Program-made: the position numbers and the translations under genes
Assembly: GCF_004379255.2 (NCBI RefSeq)
Contig: NC_056052.1
Location: 10,223,708-10,287,707, forward strand
Direction: 5' to 3'
DNA: 64,000 nt
From: Salvia splendens
Taxonomy: Eukaryota; Streptophyta; Magnoliopsida; Lamiales; Lamiaceae
Notes under the pieces: generated by a model
What the model was told of the DNA's origin: nothing
Databases searched by the model: none
The model's input: only the letters and a program-made list of their open reading frames with translations
Shown here: positions 24,069 through 34,561 of the stretch, piece after piece
Layout of the letters: each line of letters begins with the position of its first letter
How positions within the stretch are numbered: the stretch's first letter is position 1

Positions 24069-26856
24069 TGTCACGACCGCACTTCCTAAGGATAAGAAAC
24101 ACGAGAAATCGTGACCCGTGGGGGAAATAAGAAGCGGGGAAGAAGGGGGGAAAAACAATTCAAGGCAATACAACTTAACAATCAAAGATGAAATTCCATT
24201 TAAATTAACCAACGTTTCCAAACCGAAGTTTGCATAATGAGATAACAGAGTTTAGCAAATAAGAAAAATACAGAGTTTCTTAAGACATCGAATAGCGGAA
24301 GCAATTTGAGAGTTTAGCTACTACTATGTATGAAGACATAATAGTAACCGGACCAGTTCTTGAATCATCACTCTGCACATAGAGAAAACATATGCAGGGG
24401 CTGAGTACTTGATGCACCCAGTGAACTCATGCCCGAAAACATTCATCGTTAAGATATGTCAAGCCATCATCGAGTGAATCCCGAGTTTTACTTTAAAGGC
24501 CGAGAAACACTAAAGTTCATTTCTTTAAAAAGTGTCCGCGCGGACTAACATCATCCTCCAACATATACCATATCTGAACCATCATGTGAAACGAGACTGT
24601 GGCCACAATCTCGATCACTGGACCGGCTGACCTAGGGGACGGCTCACGATCCCTATCAGTGCACTAGTCCGAGTAGGGACTCACTCCCTAGTCAGACCCG
24701 AATTCGTTAACTATCAAAGTCTAGTAGGATATTATCCCAGTAGACAATCAGATGGGCAATTCAAAACATAAAAACGGCATGACATACTATTTTAAACCAC
24801 CCTTATTTCACCATAAACATATCATTTCAGAATAAAAGAATTTAAGTAATAAAGCCCACCTCAAAAGCTTAGAATTTCCGTAAAATTCCTCGTTCCGACT
24901 TTTAGCGTGCGTGCGAACCACCTTTTCGGAAAACACATAACATTCATATCAAAACGCGGAAACGACAAAAATTAGAACGCATGTACTCTAATTAAATTCC
25001 TTAAATCTTCTTTCTCGGTTTCCGTGCATTTTTGGTTATTCGGTGGTCGCCCAAGGTGTCTCGGGCAACGCCGGTCGGCTGCTTACACCAATACTCCCCT
25101 CCGTTGGCTCCTCGTATTTTTCTCCACGATGTAGGAATAAATTCCCAAAAAATATTTAAGCGCATAATTAAATTATCGCAACTATTTCTCTTCGAAAACA
25201 TATTATTTCAGACTTGGGATTATTCCGAGAAATAAATAATTCCCCACGATTAACTTATCGGCCCAAGGATTTAATTAGAAGGCCCAAGCCTTAATTATTT
25301 CCTCACCTTATATCTCCCATTTAAATTATTAGTGGGCCCAAAAGAAATAGCCCACATTAAAATAAATCCCAAACCTTATTTCTTCTTAATCAATCAACAA
25401 GGCCCAATTTAAAGAAAAAGAAAAAAAAGCCCAAAACATCTCCTCCACTTCCATCGGTCAATTCCTTTCCCCCAATTCATTTCTTCTTCTCAAAACACAA
25501 CCCAATCCCATTTCAAATTCCTAATTCATAATGGATCCCCAAATTAGAAAACTGTACAGCAGCTTCTTCTCCCTCCCTTCCTCGGTGAAAATTGACGATT
25601 CATCTGCGTCGCCGGCTGCCCCGTCGTCATTCCAACGTCGACGTCATGATGCCGCTGCTGTCTCGCCAAGAAGACGCGATGCCGCTGCTGTCTCCCAGCC
25701 GTCACCGGGTCAGTCTTCTGCAGCGATTCGCCGCCGCTGTGGAGTCATGCTGCTGCCATCGTCGCCGGAAGAGCTGCTGTTGTACCGATCAGCCGAACAG
25801 CAACGCCGGGCAGGCGCCTCACCGTTGTTGCTCCTCCACTCACTGCTCGGCAGCCTCCGAAACGACACCTCGCCGCCCCGAGCAACTTCGAACAGCCACT
25901 GCGCAGTCCCGAAACGTCCCGAACCCAACCCGAACAGCCCCGCACAACCCCGAAAGATAAGTTCTCATTCAATTATGTTTCTTTTCGTTTTTAGCTTCGA
26001 TTACACAGTGATGGGCATTCGCTTGTTGGAGTTTGATTGTTGAAGGAAATTATGAGTGAGAGTGATGTATGATGAACATGATATGAATAACATCGATAAA
26101 AGGAAATGGATTTATACCTTCGTTGCTATGAATTTGACTGTGAAACGTATGGGAAAACAAAATGGCAGCAGTTCCTTCCACTGTATCTCTCTCGGCTCTC
26201 TCTGTATTTGTTGAACAAAAGAATGTTGAAATGAAAGGGTAGGAGAGGAGATAAATGAATCCTAGAATTAAATTTGTGTGACCTTTGATTTTGCAGAATT
26301 GAATTGTGGAAGTTGGAGGGTGGAAGGTTACTTGCAGCTGGAGAGTCCCCATGGATGGAGAAGTTGGCGCAGGAGAAAGAGAGAGGAAAAATTTGGGCTT
26401 GCAAAATGAATGAATTGGCTCAACAATTATTTGTGGAGTTGGGCTAAAAAAAATATATATATATATATATAAGGGAATTTGATGGCCCAACACTCTTTTA
26501 AAATTGTTAAGGACATTTGGACTTGATTTGAATTTATTTGGGTCGGCCCAAGCCACTTTTTATATACTCATTGGGCTCTAATTTAATTTGAGAGACCCAA
26601 CTATACACATACTTTATTTTCTCGCATTTCTTTCGATAATTAAAATTCACGGAGCTTTAATTAATTTCGTTATCTTGTCTCTAACAAAGATTAAAATCGC
26701 CAAATGCAACAATTTATATTTGGTGTTGTTCCAAATATAAATTCCTCAACCGTTCCTCGATTTATGCGCGCCAAGCACTAAAACCCATCTCATTCATTAA
26801 TTGCCTCGTAGTAGCTTGGTGTTGTTCCACGTACTATAAAAAGTCCGGGTGTTACA
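24069..26856 (-). repeat. F array LTR 4
   Basis: 2,788 bp. It lacks about 30 bp present in the other copies near 24372 (the segment with CCTCCGCCTCCCGACC) and has a shorter CATCTCATTCATTAATT region near its right end. Otherwise collinear. Confidence 0.85.
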
Positions 26857-27116
26857 TTCTATCCACCTTAACAGAAATTTTGTCCCGAAATTTGCTCATC
26901 TCATAATATTATCAATCATACTCCATTCACGTCCAACATCAATTGCATAAACATTTCTTATTTCAAAACATTTTACCTTATCTCTTGTTGAGCGCGGCGA
27001 GACGGAATGTTGAGCCTTCAAAGAACACTCTTTTAGTCTAGCGAAACGAGTCTAGACTAGATTGAATAAGAGACTCTCGGTCCAGAGCGGAAGGCAAAAT
27101 TGCTCTGATACCATTC
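26857..27116 (-). other. F array internal domain 4 with PBS and PPT
   Basis: 260 bp, PBS at 27113-27102 (minus strand), polypurine tract adjoining LTR 4. It shares the TTCAAAGAA variant with domain 2. Confidence 0.85.
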
Positions 27117-29920
27117 TGTCACAACCGCACTTCCTAAGGATAGGAAGCACAGGAAATCGTGACCCGTGGGGGAAATAAGAAGCGGGGAAGAAGGGGGGAA
27201 AAACAATTCAAGGCAATACAACTTAACAATCAAAGATGAAATTCCATTTAAATTAACCAACGTTTCCAAACCGAAGTTTGCATAATGAGATAACAGAGTT
27301 TAGCAAATAAGAAAAATACAGAGTTTCTTAAGACATCGAATAGCGGAAGCAATTTGAGAGTTTAGCTACTACTATGTATGAAGACATAATAGTAACCGGA
27401 CCAGTTCTTGAATCATCACTCAACATCCTCCGCCTCCCGACCTCGCTCAACCTGCACATAGAGAAAACATATGCAGGGGCTGAGTACTTGATGCACCCAG
27501 TGAACTCATGCCCGAAAACATTCATCGTTAAGATATGTCAAGCCATCATCGAGTGAATCCCGGGTTTTACTTTAAAGTCCGAGAAACACTAAAGTTCATT
27601 TCTTTAAAAAGTGTCCGCGCGGACTAACATCATCCTCCAACATATACCATATCTGAACCATCATGTGAAACGAGACTGTGGCCACAATCTCGATCACTAG
27701 ACCGGCCGACCTAGGGGACGGCTCACGATCCCTATCAGTGCACTAGTCTGAGTAGGGACTCACTCCCTAGTCAGACCCGAATTCGTTAACTATCAAAGTC
27801 TAGTAGGATATTATCCCAGTAGACAATCAGATGGGCAATTCAAAACATAAAAACGGCATGACATACTATTTTAAACCACCCTTATTTCACCATAAACATA
27901 TCATTTCAAAATAAAAGAATTTAAGTAGTAAAGCCCACCTCAAAAGCTTAGGATTTCCGTAAAATTCCTCATTCTGACTTTTAGCGAGCGTGCGAACCAC
28001 CTTTTCGGAAAACACATAACATTCATATCAAAGCACGTAAACGACGAAAATTAGAATGCATGTACTCTAATTAAATTCCTTAAATCTTCTTTCTCGGTTT
28101 CTGTGCATTTTTGGTTATTCGGCGGTCGCCCAAGGTGTCGCGGGCAACGCCGGTCGGCCGCTTACACCAATACTTTCCTCCGTTGGCTCCTCGTATTTTT
28201 CTCCATGATGTAGGAATAAATTCCCAAAAAATATTTAAGCGCATAATTAAATTATCGCAACTATTTCTCTTCGAAAATATATTATTTCAGACTTGGGATT
28301 ATTCCGAGAAATAAATAATTCCCCACGATTAACTTATCCGCCCAAGGATTTAATTAGAAGGCCCAAGCCTTAATTATTTCCCCACCTTATATCTCTCATT
28401 TAAATTATTAGTGGGCCCAAAAGTAATAGCCCACATTAAAATAAATCCCAAACCTTATTTCTCCTTAATCAATCAACAAGGCCCAATTTAAAGAAAAAGA
28501 AAAAAAAGCCCAAAACATCTCCTCCACTTCCATCGGTCAATTCCTTTCCCCCAATTCATTTATTCTTCTCAAAACACAACCCAATCCCATTTCAAATCCC
28601 TAATTCATAATGGATCCCAAAATTAGAAAACTGTACAACAGCTTCTTCTCCCTCCCTTCCTCGGCGAAAATTGATGATTCATCTGCGTCGCCGGCTGCCC
28701 CGTCGACGTCACGATGCCGCTGCTGTCTCGCCAAGAAGACGCGATGCCGCCGCTGTCTCCCAGCCGTCAACGGGTCAGTCTTCTGCAGCGATTCGCCGCC
28801 ACTGTGGAGTCAGGCTGCTGCCATCGTCGCCGGAAGAGCTGCTGCTGTACCGATCAGCCGAACAGCAACGCCGGGCAGGCGCCTCACCGTTGTTGCTCCT
28901 CCACTCACTGCTCGGCAGCCTCCGAAACGACACCTCGCCGCCCCGAGCAACTTCGAACAGCCACTGCGCAGTCCCGAAACGTCCCGAACCCAAGCCGAAC
29001 AGCCCCCCACAACCCCGAAAGATAAGTTCTCATTCAATTATGTTTCTTTTCGTTTTTAGCTTCGATTACACAGTGATGGGCATTCGCTTGTTGGAGTTTG
29101 ATTGTTGAAGGAAATTATGAGTGAGAGTGATGTATGATGAACATGATATGAATAACATCGATAAAAGGAAATGGATTTATACCTTCGTTGCTATGAATTT
29201 GACTGTGAAACGTATGGGAAAACAAAATGGCAGCAGTTCCTTCCACTATATCTCTCTCGGCTCTCTCTGTATTTGTTGAACAAAAGAATGTTGAAGTGAA
29301 AGGGTAGGAGAGGAGATAAATGAATCCTAGAATTAAATTTGTGTGACCTTTGATTTTGCAGAATTGAATTGTGGAAGATGGAGGATGGAAGGTTACTTGC
29401 AGCTGGAGAGTCCCCATGGATGGAGAAGTTAGCGCAGGAGAAAGAGAGAGGAAAAATTTGGGCTTGCAAAATGAATGAATTGGCTCAACAATTATTTGTG
29501 GAGTTGGGCTAAAAAAATATATATATAAGGGAATTTGATGGCCCAACACTCTTTTAAAATTATTAAGGACATTTGGACTTGATTTGAATTTATTTGGGTC
29601 GGCTCAAGCCACTTTGTATATACTCATTGGGCTCTAATTTAATTTGAGAGACCCAACTATACACATACTTTATTTTCTCGCATTTCTTTCGATAATTAAA
29701 ATTCGCGGAGCGTTAATTAATTTCGTTATCTTGTCTCCAACAAAGATTAAAATCGCCAAATGCAACAACTTATATTTGGTGTTGTTCCAAATATAAATTC
29801 CTCAACAGTTCCTCGATTTATGCGCGCCAAGCACTAAAACCCATCTCAACATCTCATTCATTAATTGCCTCGTAGTAGCTTGGTGTTGTTCCACGTACTA
29901 TAAAAAGTCCGGGTGTTACA
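27117..29920 (-). repeat. F array LTR 5 (outermost 5' LTR)
   Basis: 2,804 bp ending ...GGGTGTTACA, directly followed by the TCTGT duplication and element A gag. It has a deletion of about 24 bp in the GC-rich block near 28700 and shares TGTCACAACC with LTR 3. In minus-strand sense it is the first LTR of the array. Confidence 0.85.
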
Positions 29921-29925
29921 TCTGT

Positions 29926-30840
29926 ACCCTTGTAGTTCCTAGTTGGGGAAGTGGGTGGTGCATTTTTCTCGATCGCGCTAAGGAGTGTCTTCTTCAATTC
30001 GTCCATTTTCAAATCCATCTTCTGCTCTCACTTGTGCTCCTGGTCAGTAGACAAGGCACTAGCAATCCTTTCTCTGCTGTAACCATCTCTTGAATTGTCG
30101 TACTTTTTCTTTGCACTTAATAACTTCCCTAGGACTCTTTTAGCTTCACTGACCCTTAACTGCGTGAAACTTCGTCCTGACGAGGAGTTTGCTAGGTCCT
30201 TTGTTGCCTTGTTCATCCCCTCATAAAAGGTATGATGTATTTCTATATCGGCCATACGATGATTCGGACATGCATCCAAGAGGCTCATATATTTCGCCCA
30301 ATAGTCACTCGAGGGTTCATCGTACCCTTGTATCACACTAGTGATCTCTCTCTTCAGCGCGCTCGTCTTTGATGACGGGAAGAATTCCCCTAAGAATGCC
30401 GACTTGAAATCTGCCCAACTCTCAATGGAATTGGGGGGCAGTCGCATGAACCAGGTGTTAGCCTCCCCTTTTAGAACGAACGGCAAAGCCTTCAATCTAT
30501 AGTCATCCTCGGTCGCCCCTGCTGGCCTTCTCTGTGCCCTACAAATCTTACAGAACTCATGAAGGAATTCGTAAGGGCCTTCATAGATCTTTCCGCAGTA
30601 CGTGGGCAGGATTGCAATAACATTGGGCTTCACATCACAGGCTGTCTGCCCCGGGGTGATTACTATAGCTTGCGGTGGTTCTCCTTCGGTATGCGCATTC
30701 AGCGTTCCGATCTCTGGATCGTCATCATCGTGGTCAGCCATTCTCCTTGGATTGCCTTCCAACTGTAGCCTTGGATTGTATGGTATTCCTCCTTCTATGG
30801 TGTCTTGTTCTTCGTCACTACTCGAACCTAAATCAGACAA
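29926..30840 (-). pseudogene. gag: Element A gag, N-terminal part
   Basis: The frame opens at 30840 (MSDLGSSSDEEQD...). It contains the Ty3/gypsy capsid region: YEGPYEFLHEFCKICRAQ, DDYRLKALPFVLKGEANTWFMRLPP, WADFKSAFLGEFFPSSKTSALKREI, DEPSSDYWAKYMSLLDACPNH, and FYEGMNKATKDL. After STDQEHK comes a TGA, then about 35 more codons continue to the F insertion at 29925 (...TRNYKGT). The C-terminal half lies at 14462-13572, in the same frame once F is removed. The start ATG is about 180 bp after the PBS. Confidence 0.85.
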
Positions 30841-31018
30841 AGCTGTCGACAGGCCGGATCGAGTGGTTACGAGTATAGATCCTCGCTAAAGTATCTTCGG
30901 TCTCCACTGGTCAGGAGCCGAACTACTTCTCATAAACTGAAATAAAAATAAATAGAAAAATTATCCACAATATGTGCGCCAAAGTCTCACACACAATAAC
31001 AGTTAATAACGCCATTCA

Positions 31019-31036
31019 TCCCCGGCAACGGCGCCA
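31019..31036 (-). promoter_or_regulatory. Element A primer-binding site (tRNA-Asp type)
   Basis: Minus strand TGGCGCCGTTGCCGGGGA, 2 nt from the LTR end at 31039. It is the usual Athila PBS, matching the 3' end of tRNA-Asp. The leader to the gag ATG at 30840 is about 180 nt. Confidence 0.9.
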
Positions 31037-31038
31037 TT

Positions 31039-32440
31039 TGAAAGAGCAGATTTGTGTCATGTGTCGTGTCGAGCACATGATGTATCCTACTGATCAGGAT
31101 GGAACCCCAGCTATGTCTGAACCTGGTATCAATAATTCCTCAACCCACTTCTACTGACTAGTATTGTGGTGAAATTCTGGAAAGGTTGGTTAGCTACCAC
31201 GCTTTGGGCTGAGACTTTATCTAGGCTAGAATTTAAGATGTTACTCTACTGACTAGGAGGCGGGGAGAAAGATGATTGACATGTAGCTGTGTAGGTGGAA
31301 AGTGGGGAGCATAGGTTTCAGGAAATATATGGAAAGTACGAGTTTACTATAAAAGGCTAAACGGAATATCAGATGAAAAGAGGTAGTTAGGTGACTAGGC
31401 CTACAGATCTGAAAAGTGACTGCTGAAAAGTAAAGGACAAAAGTAAAGAGTGGTTAAAAAGCAAAAGTGGTCAAAAAGTTGGATGGAGACGTTATCTTCT
31501 TCAACATGAATCAAATCAGATCAGCGAATCTAGAATTATCACCATAGAAACACAGATTAACAACTTCATGAACACAGATCTACAATTAAAACCTCAAATC
31601 AAAAGATCAAATACCGAAACTGCAACTACACTTACTGGGTGACATGCAAGGTGGCAGAAACTACGTAAACTAGGCTTTCACATTTTAACCATTTCAGATC
31701 TAAAATCTACCAGCAAACTGAACTCAAGAACTCAGATCTATCAATTCGGAAATGGAAACATGCTCGCAACAACTAGAAATTACCGTAACTACTGGATTTA
31801 AGCTATCTAGGCAGAAAAGAACGAGATCAAACAAGAACCGATGCACAAAAACAACTTCATATCATAGAAACATTTGGATCACAACTAAGACTGCAAAGTA
31901 AGCAAATATTGAAAGTGCAACAAATCCAACGTAAGAAAACAAAGTGCGATTAACTAAGAATGCAAATAAAGATTGTGTGCCACTCCGGGCGATGAAACTG
32001 TTAACACTACGAAACACGCTGACTGGAACGAAAGGATATGGAACTCCGGTGAACTGATGAGCTTAAGGTCACCATGGCTGTCGGCGAGGAACGAGAATAT
32101 GAAGGATAATGCTGAAGGATTGATCTACCGAAGAGAGATTGCTAACTAAGCATAGGAGTTGATGAACTAATCGATTTTGCTTCTCTCTCCAAGTGGCTTC
32201 CTTTTATAGGGAGGCCCCCCTTGATTTTTAGGGTAGACTTCGAATATGAAATGACTCTTTTGCCCCCTTGCTTGCGGCTGATCTTCCCAGCTATCCTTCT
32301 TCTCCATCTCGAGCCTTTTTGGCATGCATACTGGTCAGGATAGCAACATCCTGACGCCCTTCTCACCTGAATTCTCCTAACATTCCCATACTGGCTAGAA
32401 CACTTCCCTGCACACTTTAGCAACTGTTTTGCAGATATAT
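31039..32440 (-). repeat. Element A 5' LTR (truncated at its outer end)
   Basis: TGAAAGAGCAG (plus strand) at 31039 through ...GCAACTGTTTTGCAGATATA at about 32440. Compared with the 52781-54322 copy it lacks the last 80 bp or so, which include the outer TGATAAGTCG terminus. It also lacks a stretch near 31165 in the U5 block (the ACGTAAGGGTCGAATCCCACAG text). It joins G-type sequence at about 32441. Confidence 0.82.
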
Positions 32441-32871
32441 TTTCTAAATGTGCAGGTTTGGAATCAAAGGAAAATTGAAGCCACGTTTCATCGGGCCTTA
32501 CGAGATTCTTGACGAAGTAGATCCGGTGGCATATCGTTTGGCATTACCACCAAGCCTTGAGAATATACACAACGTGTTTCATGTATCTCAACTCCGAAAA
32601 TATGTTTATGACCCGAAGCACATAATCCACTATGAAGAGGTTAGTCTAACACCAGATTTAAACTATGAAGAGAAACTTATAGCTATCCTTGATCAAAAGA
32701 AACAACAGTTACGGAATAAGTCAATATCAGCAGTGAAAGTTTTGTGGAATCACCATGGACAAGAAGAGGCAACATGGGAGTTAGAGGAGAAAATGAGAGA
32801 ACAATACCCAGAAATGTTTAGGTAATAAACAACAAATTTCGGGATGAAATTTTTTTTGAAGGAGGAGAGGA
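32441..32871 (+). pseudogene. pol: Integrase tail of a second G-family copy
   Basis: After about 15 bp resembling LTR text (TTCTAAATGTGCAG) the sequence matches 39930-40347 almost base for base: [37 protein letters not shown] (GPY/F module) and [26 protein letters not shown] (chromodomain-like tail), a stop at 32823, then the polypurine tract GAAGGAGGAGAGGA and LTR. It is the 3' remnant of a second internal domain upstream of the complete element, joined to element A's LTR by a breakpoint. Confidence 0.85.
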
Positions 32872-34151
32872 TGTGACAACCCGAACTTTTGATATTATAA
32901 ATGTAAGAAGTGACGGCTAAATATGTATATGTCCCTCTTTTTCCCAACTTTAAAAAAATATATAATAAATATAAATAAACTAATTAATAAAAGAATATTA
33001 ATTTATTCCAAGTATAGCTTTGATGAGTCAAGAGTAGGTTATATTAGTCATTTTGTTGACTAATCAAAGCTAAGAAACTAGGCTTGGTTGGTAAATAGTA
33101 CGTGTCATGAATTGTACATAAAGTTACCAATGAACACTTATATATATATGATCTTCTGTTACACCTCTTTGATGTTTAAAAAAAAGAGATTACACCACTT
33201 CATAAAATTCACACCTACACTAAAACATACGTCGGGTTTTGAAGTGAAACAAAAAGCAACACAAAGAAGGGAGATTTACGAAGAAAGTAACGACGGAAAA
33301 TGAAGGATCTTTTCCTAATAGTTGGAAAGTAAATAAGGTGAGCTTTCCATCCTACATATTAATGTGGATAAAAATTGCAAAGTAATTTCGAGATAAGTTA
33401 TGTTGAAAATCCAAATTTATGCTCGTCAATATTATTGTCCCGTCATAAATGATTTATGCCTATCTGCCTTGGTTATGTCAAATATGTTATAATCGAATTC
33501 GGGTTCAAGTAAGGCCGCAAACCTTGCTTGGACTAGTGTACACAAATGGACCGTGAGCCGTTGGCCGGTCATGTGACCGTCGTGGAAGGTGGCCACCTTC
33601 CCGGTACACAAATGTTAAGATATGGTAAAGGAACTTAGACCGCAGTTGAACATAGAATTTTAGCAAGCTCGGGCCTTTTAAGTAAAAAAAATCCATGAGT
33701 GTTGCTGTAATGACGTGACAATATTTTCAAATGTATAATTGTATCTTTCGGCATTGTGTTCACTGAGTACTCCTTTACTCAGCTCTGTATGTATTTCTAA
33801 ATGTGTAGGTTGAGCTGCAAAACAGTGAAGCAAGGGTGTTGAGAGAAAGTTCTTTTGAGTTTGATCTAGTAAGACCTCCGAGGTTTATGTCTCTATACAT
33901 GAAACTGTGTTGTTTACTTCTGCTGTGAAAGCTATAACTACTAATCCTATTTTGTATCATAACGCTATCTTTTGATCCTATATTACTCCTACTCAAGTAT
34001 TCCAGGATGTATACATGATATTTTGATAATCTCCCGGTTGAATCTGTACTTGTTATTGCTCATCCCTATTTCTCATCCCCACTTCTCTTAACCCTTCCCT
34101 TTAGTCACAAATTTCCATACTATACTATCCTTAGGTAGTGCGGGACTGACA
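32872..34151 (+). repeat. Element G 5' LTR
   Basis: 1,280 bp, TGTGACAACC...GGGACTGACA. It contains the Tekay-type block CACTGAGTACTCC...ACTCAGCTCTGTATG and TGTGTAGGTTGAGCTG (33750-33820), shared with F LTRs. Followed after 3 nt by the PBS. Confidence 0.88.
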
Positions 34152-34154
34152 GAG

Positions 34155-34168
34155 TGGTATCAGAGCAA
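34155..34168 (+). promoter_or_regulatory. Element G primer-binding site (initiator tRNA-Met type)
   Basis: TGGTATCAGAGCAAG, 3 nt after the LTR end; same sequence type and spacing as in array F. Confidence 0.88.
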
Positions 34169-34561
34169 GTTCTTTTCTGCCCTGAATCTGAGTATCAATT
34201 TCTTTTCATTTCTCTGTCTAGACTCTTTTCCACTAGATTGTAAGGTGATCAACTCTCAACACTCTCACCTATCGCATGATTCAAAAGCCAAGTTATGTAA
34301 TTAATGAAAGGAATGAATAAAGAACGAGAAATCGGGTCAAAGAAGAAAATAAGTTATTACCATCATTCGCTTTTCTGAGCGAAAAATAACAGTAAATGGA
34401 GGATTATAACAAGTAGAAAGCAACCAAGTAACAAAACTTAAGTGTGGAATCTTGAGGCAATAATATATTATCATATCTCTTCATACTTTATTTTAATATC
34501 ACAGATATAGATATACTTATGTGGCACGAAGAGATGTTAATTGATGAATGTTTTAGTGTAG

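Larger units (their letters stand above)
14463..29920 (-). mobile_element. Element F: five-LTR tandem retrotransposon array
   Basis: Five LTRs (14463-17292, 17553-20724, 20985-23808, 24069-26856, 27117-29920) are separated by four internal domains, each exactly 260 bp. Each internal domain has a PBS to initiator tRNA-Met (TGGTATCAGAGC, minus strand) 3 nt from the LTR and a polypurine tract (AAGGTGGATAGAA) at the other end. There is no gag or pol. The whole array is flanked by TCTGT (14458-14462 and 29921-29925), a 5-bp target duplication inside element A gag. LTR motifs (TGTAACACCCGG start, GTGACA end, a ...AGTACTCAGCCC...TGTGCAGGTTGAGC block shared with G) point to a non-autonomous relative of Tekay/Del chromoviruses. 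Confidence 0.88.
1751..32440 (-). mobile_element. Element A: Athila-type Ty3/gypsy retrotransposon with nested insertions
   Basis: Read on the minus strand it has a 5' LTR (32440-31039), a PBS complementary to tRNA-Asp (TGGCGCCGTTGCCGGGGA, 31036-31019), gag, protease, RT, RNase H, integrase, a third ORF in the env-like position, a long 3' UTR and a 3' LTR (2882-1751). The span is about 30.7 kb. Removing F (15.46 kb) and the inverted solo LTR (1.5 kb) leaves about 13.7 kb, reasonable for Athila. The protease and RT sequences (DLGASINVMP; YRKLNAATRKDHFPLPFIDQ) are Athila-like. Several stops and frameshifts make it non-autonomous today. Both outer LTRs are truncated, so no outer target duplication can be checked; the 5 bp before the 3' LTR edge are AATTG. 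Confidence 0.88.

Noticed and set aside
15956..29108. Repeated 100-170 codon open frames in the F LTRs on both strands (e.g. MDPQIRKLYSSFF..., MTIPLRRR..., MAWADPNKFK...)
   Set aside because: They lie in LTR sequence, overlap in three or more frames within a GC-rich block, change length with small indels between copies, and resemble no family. Composition explains them.
14463..29920. Satellite or rDNA-spacer interpretation of the roughly 3.1-kb tandem units
   Set aside because: Each unit has TG...CA termini, a PBS, a PPT and a shared outer 5-bp target duplication, so it is an LTR element array.
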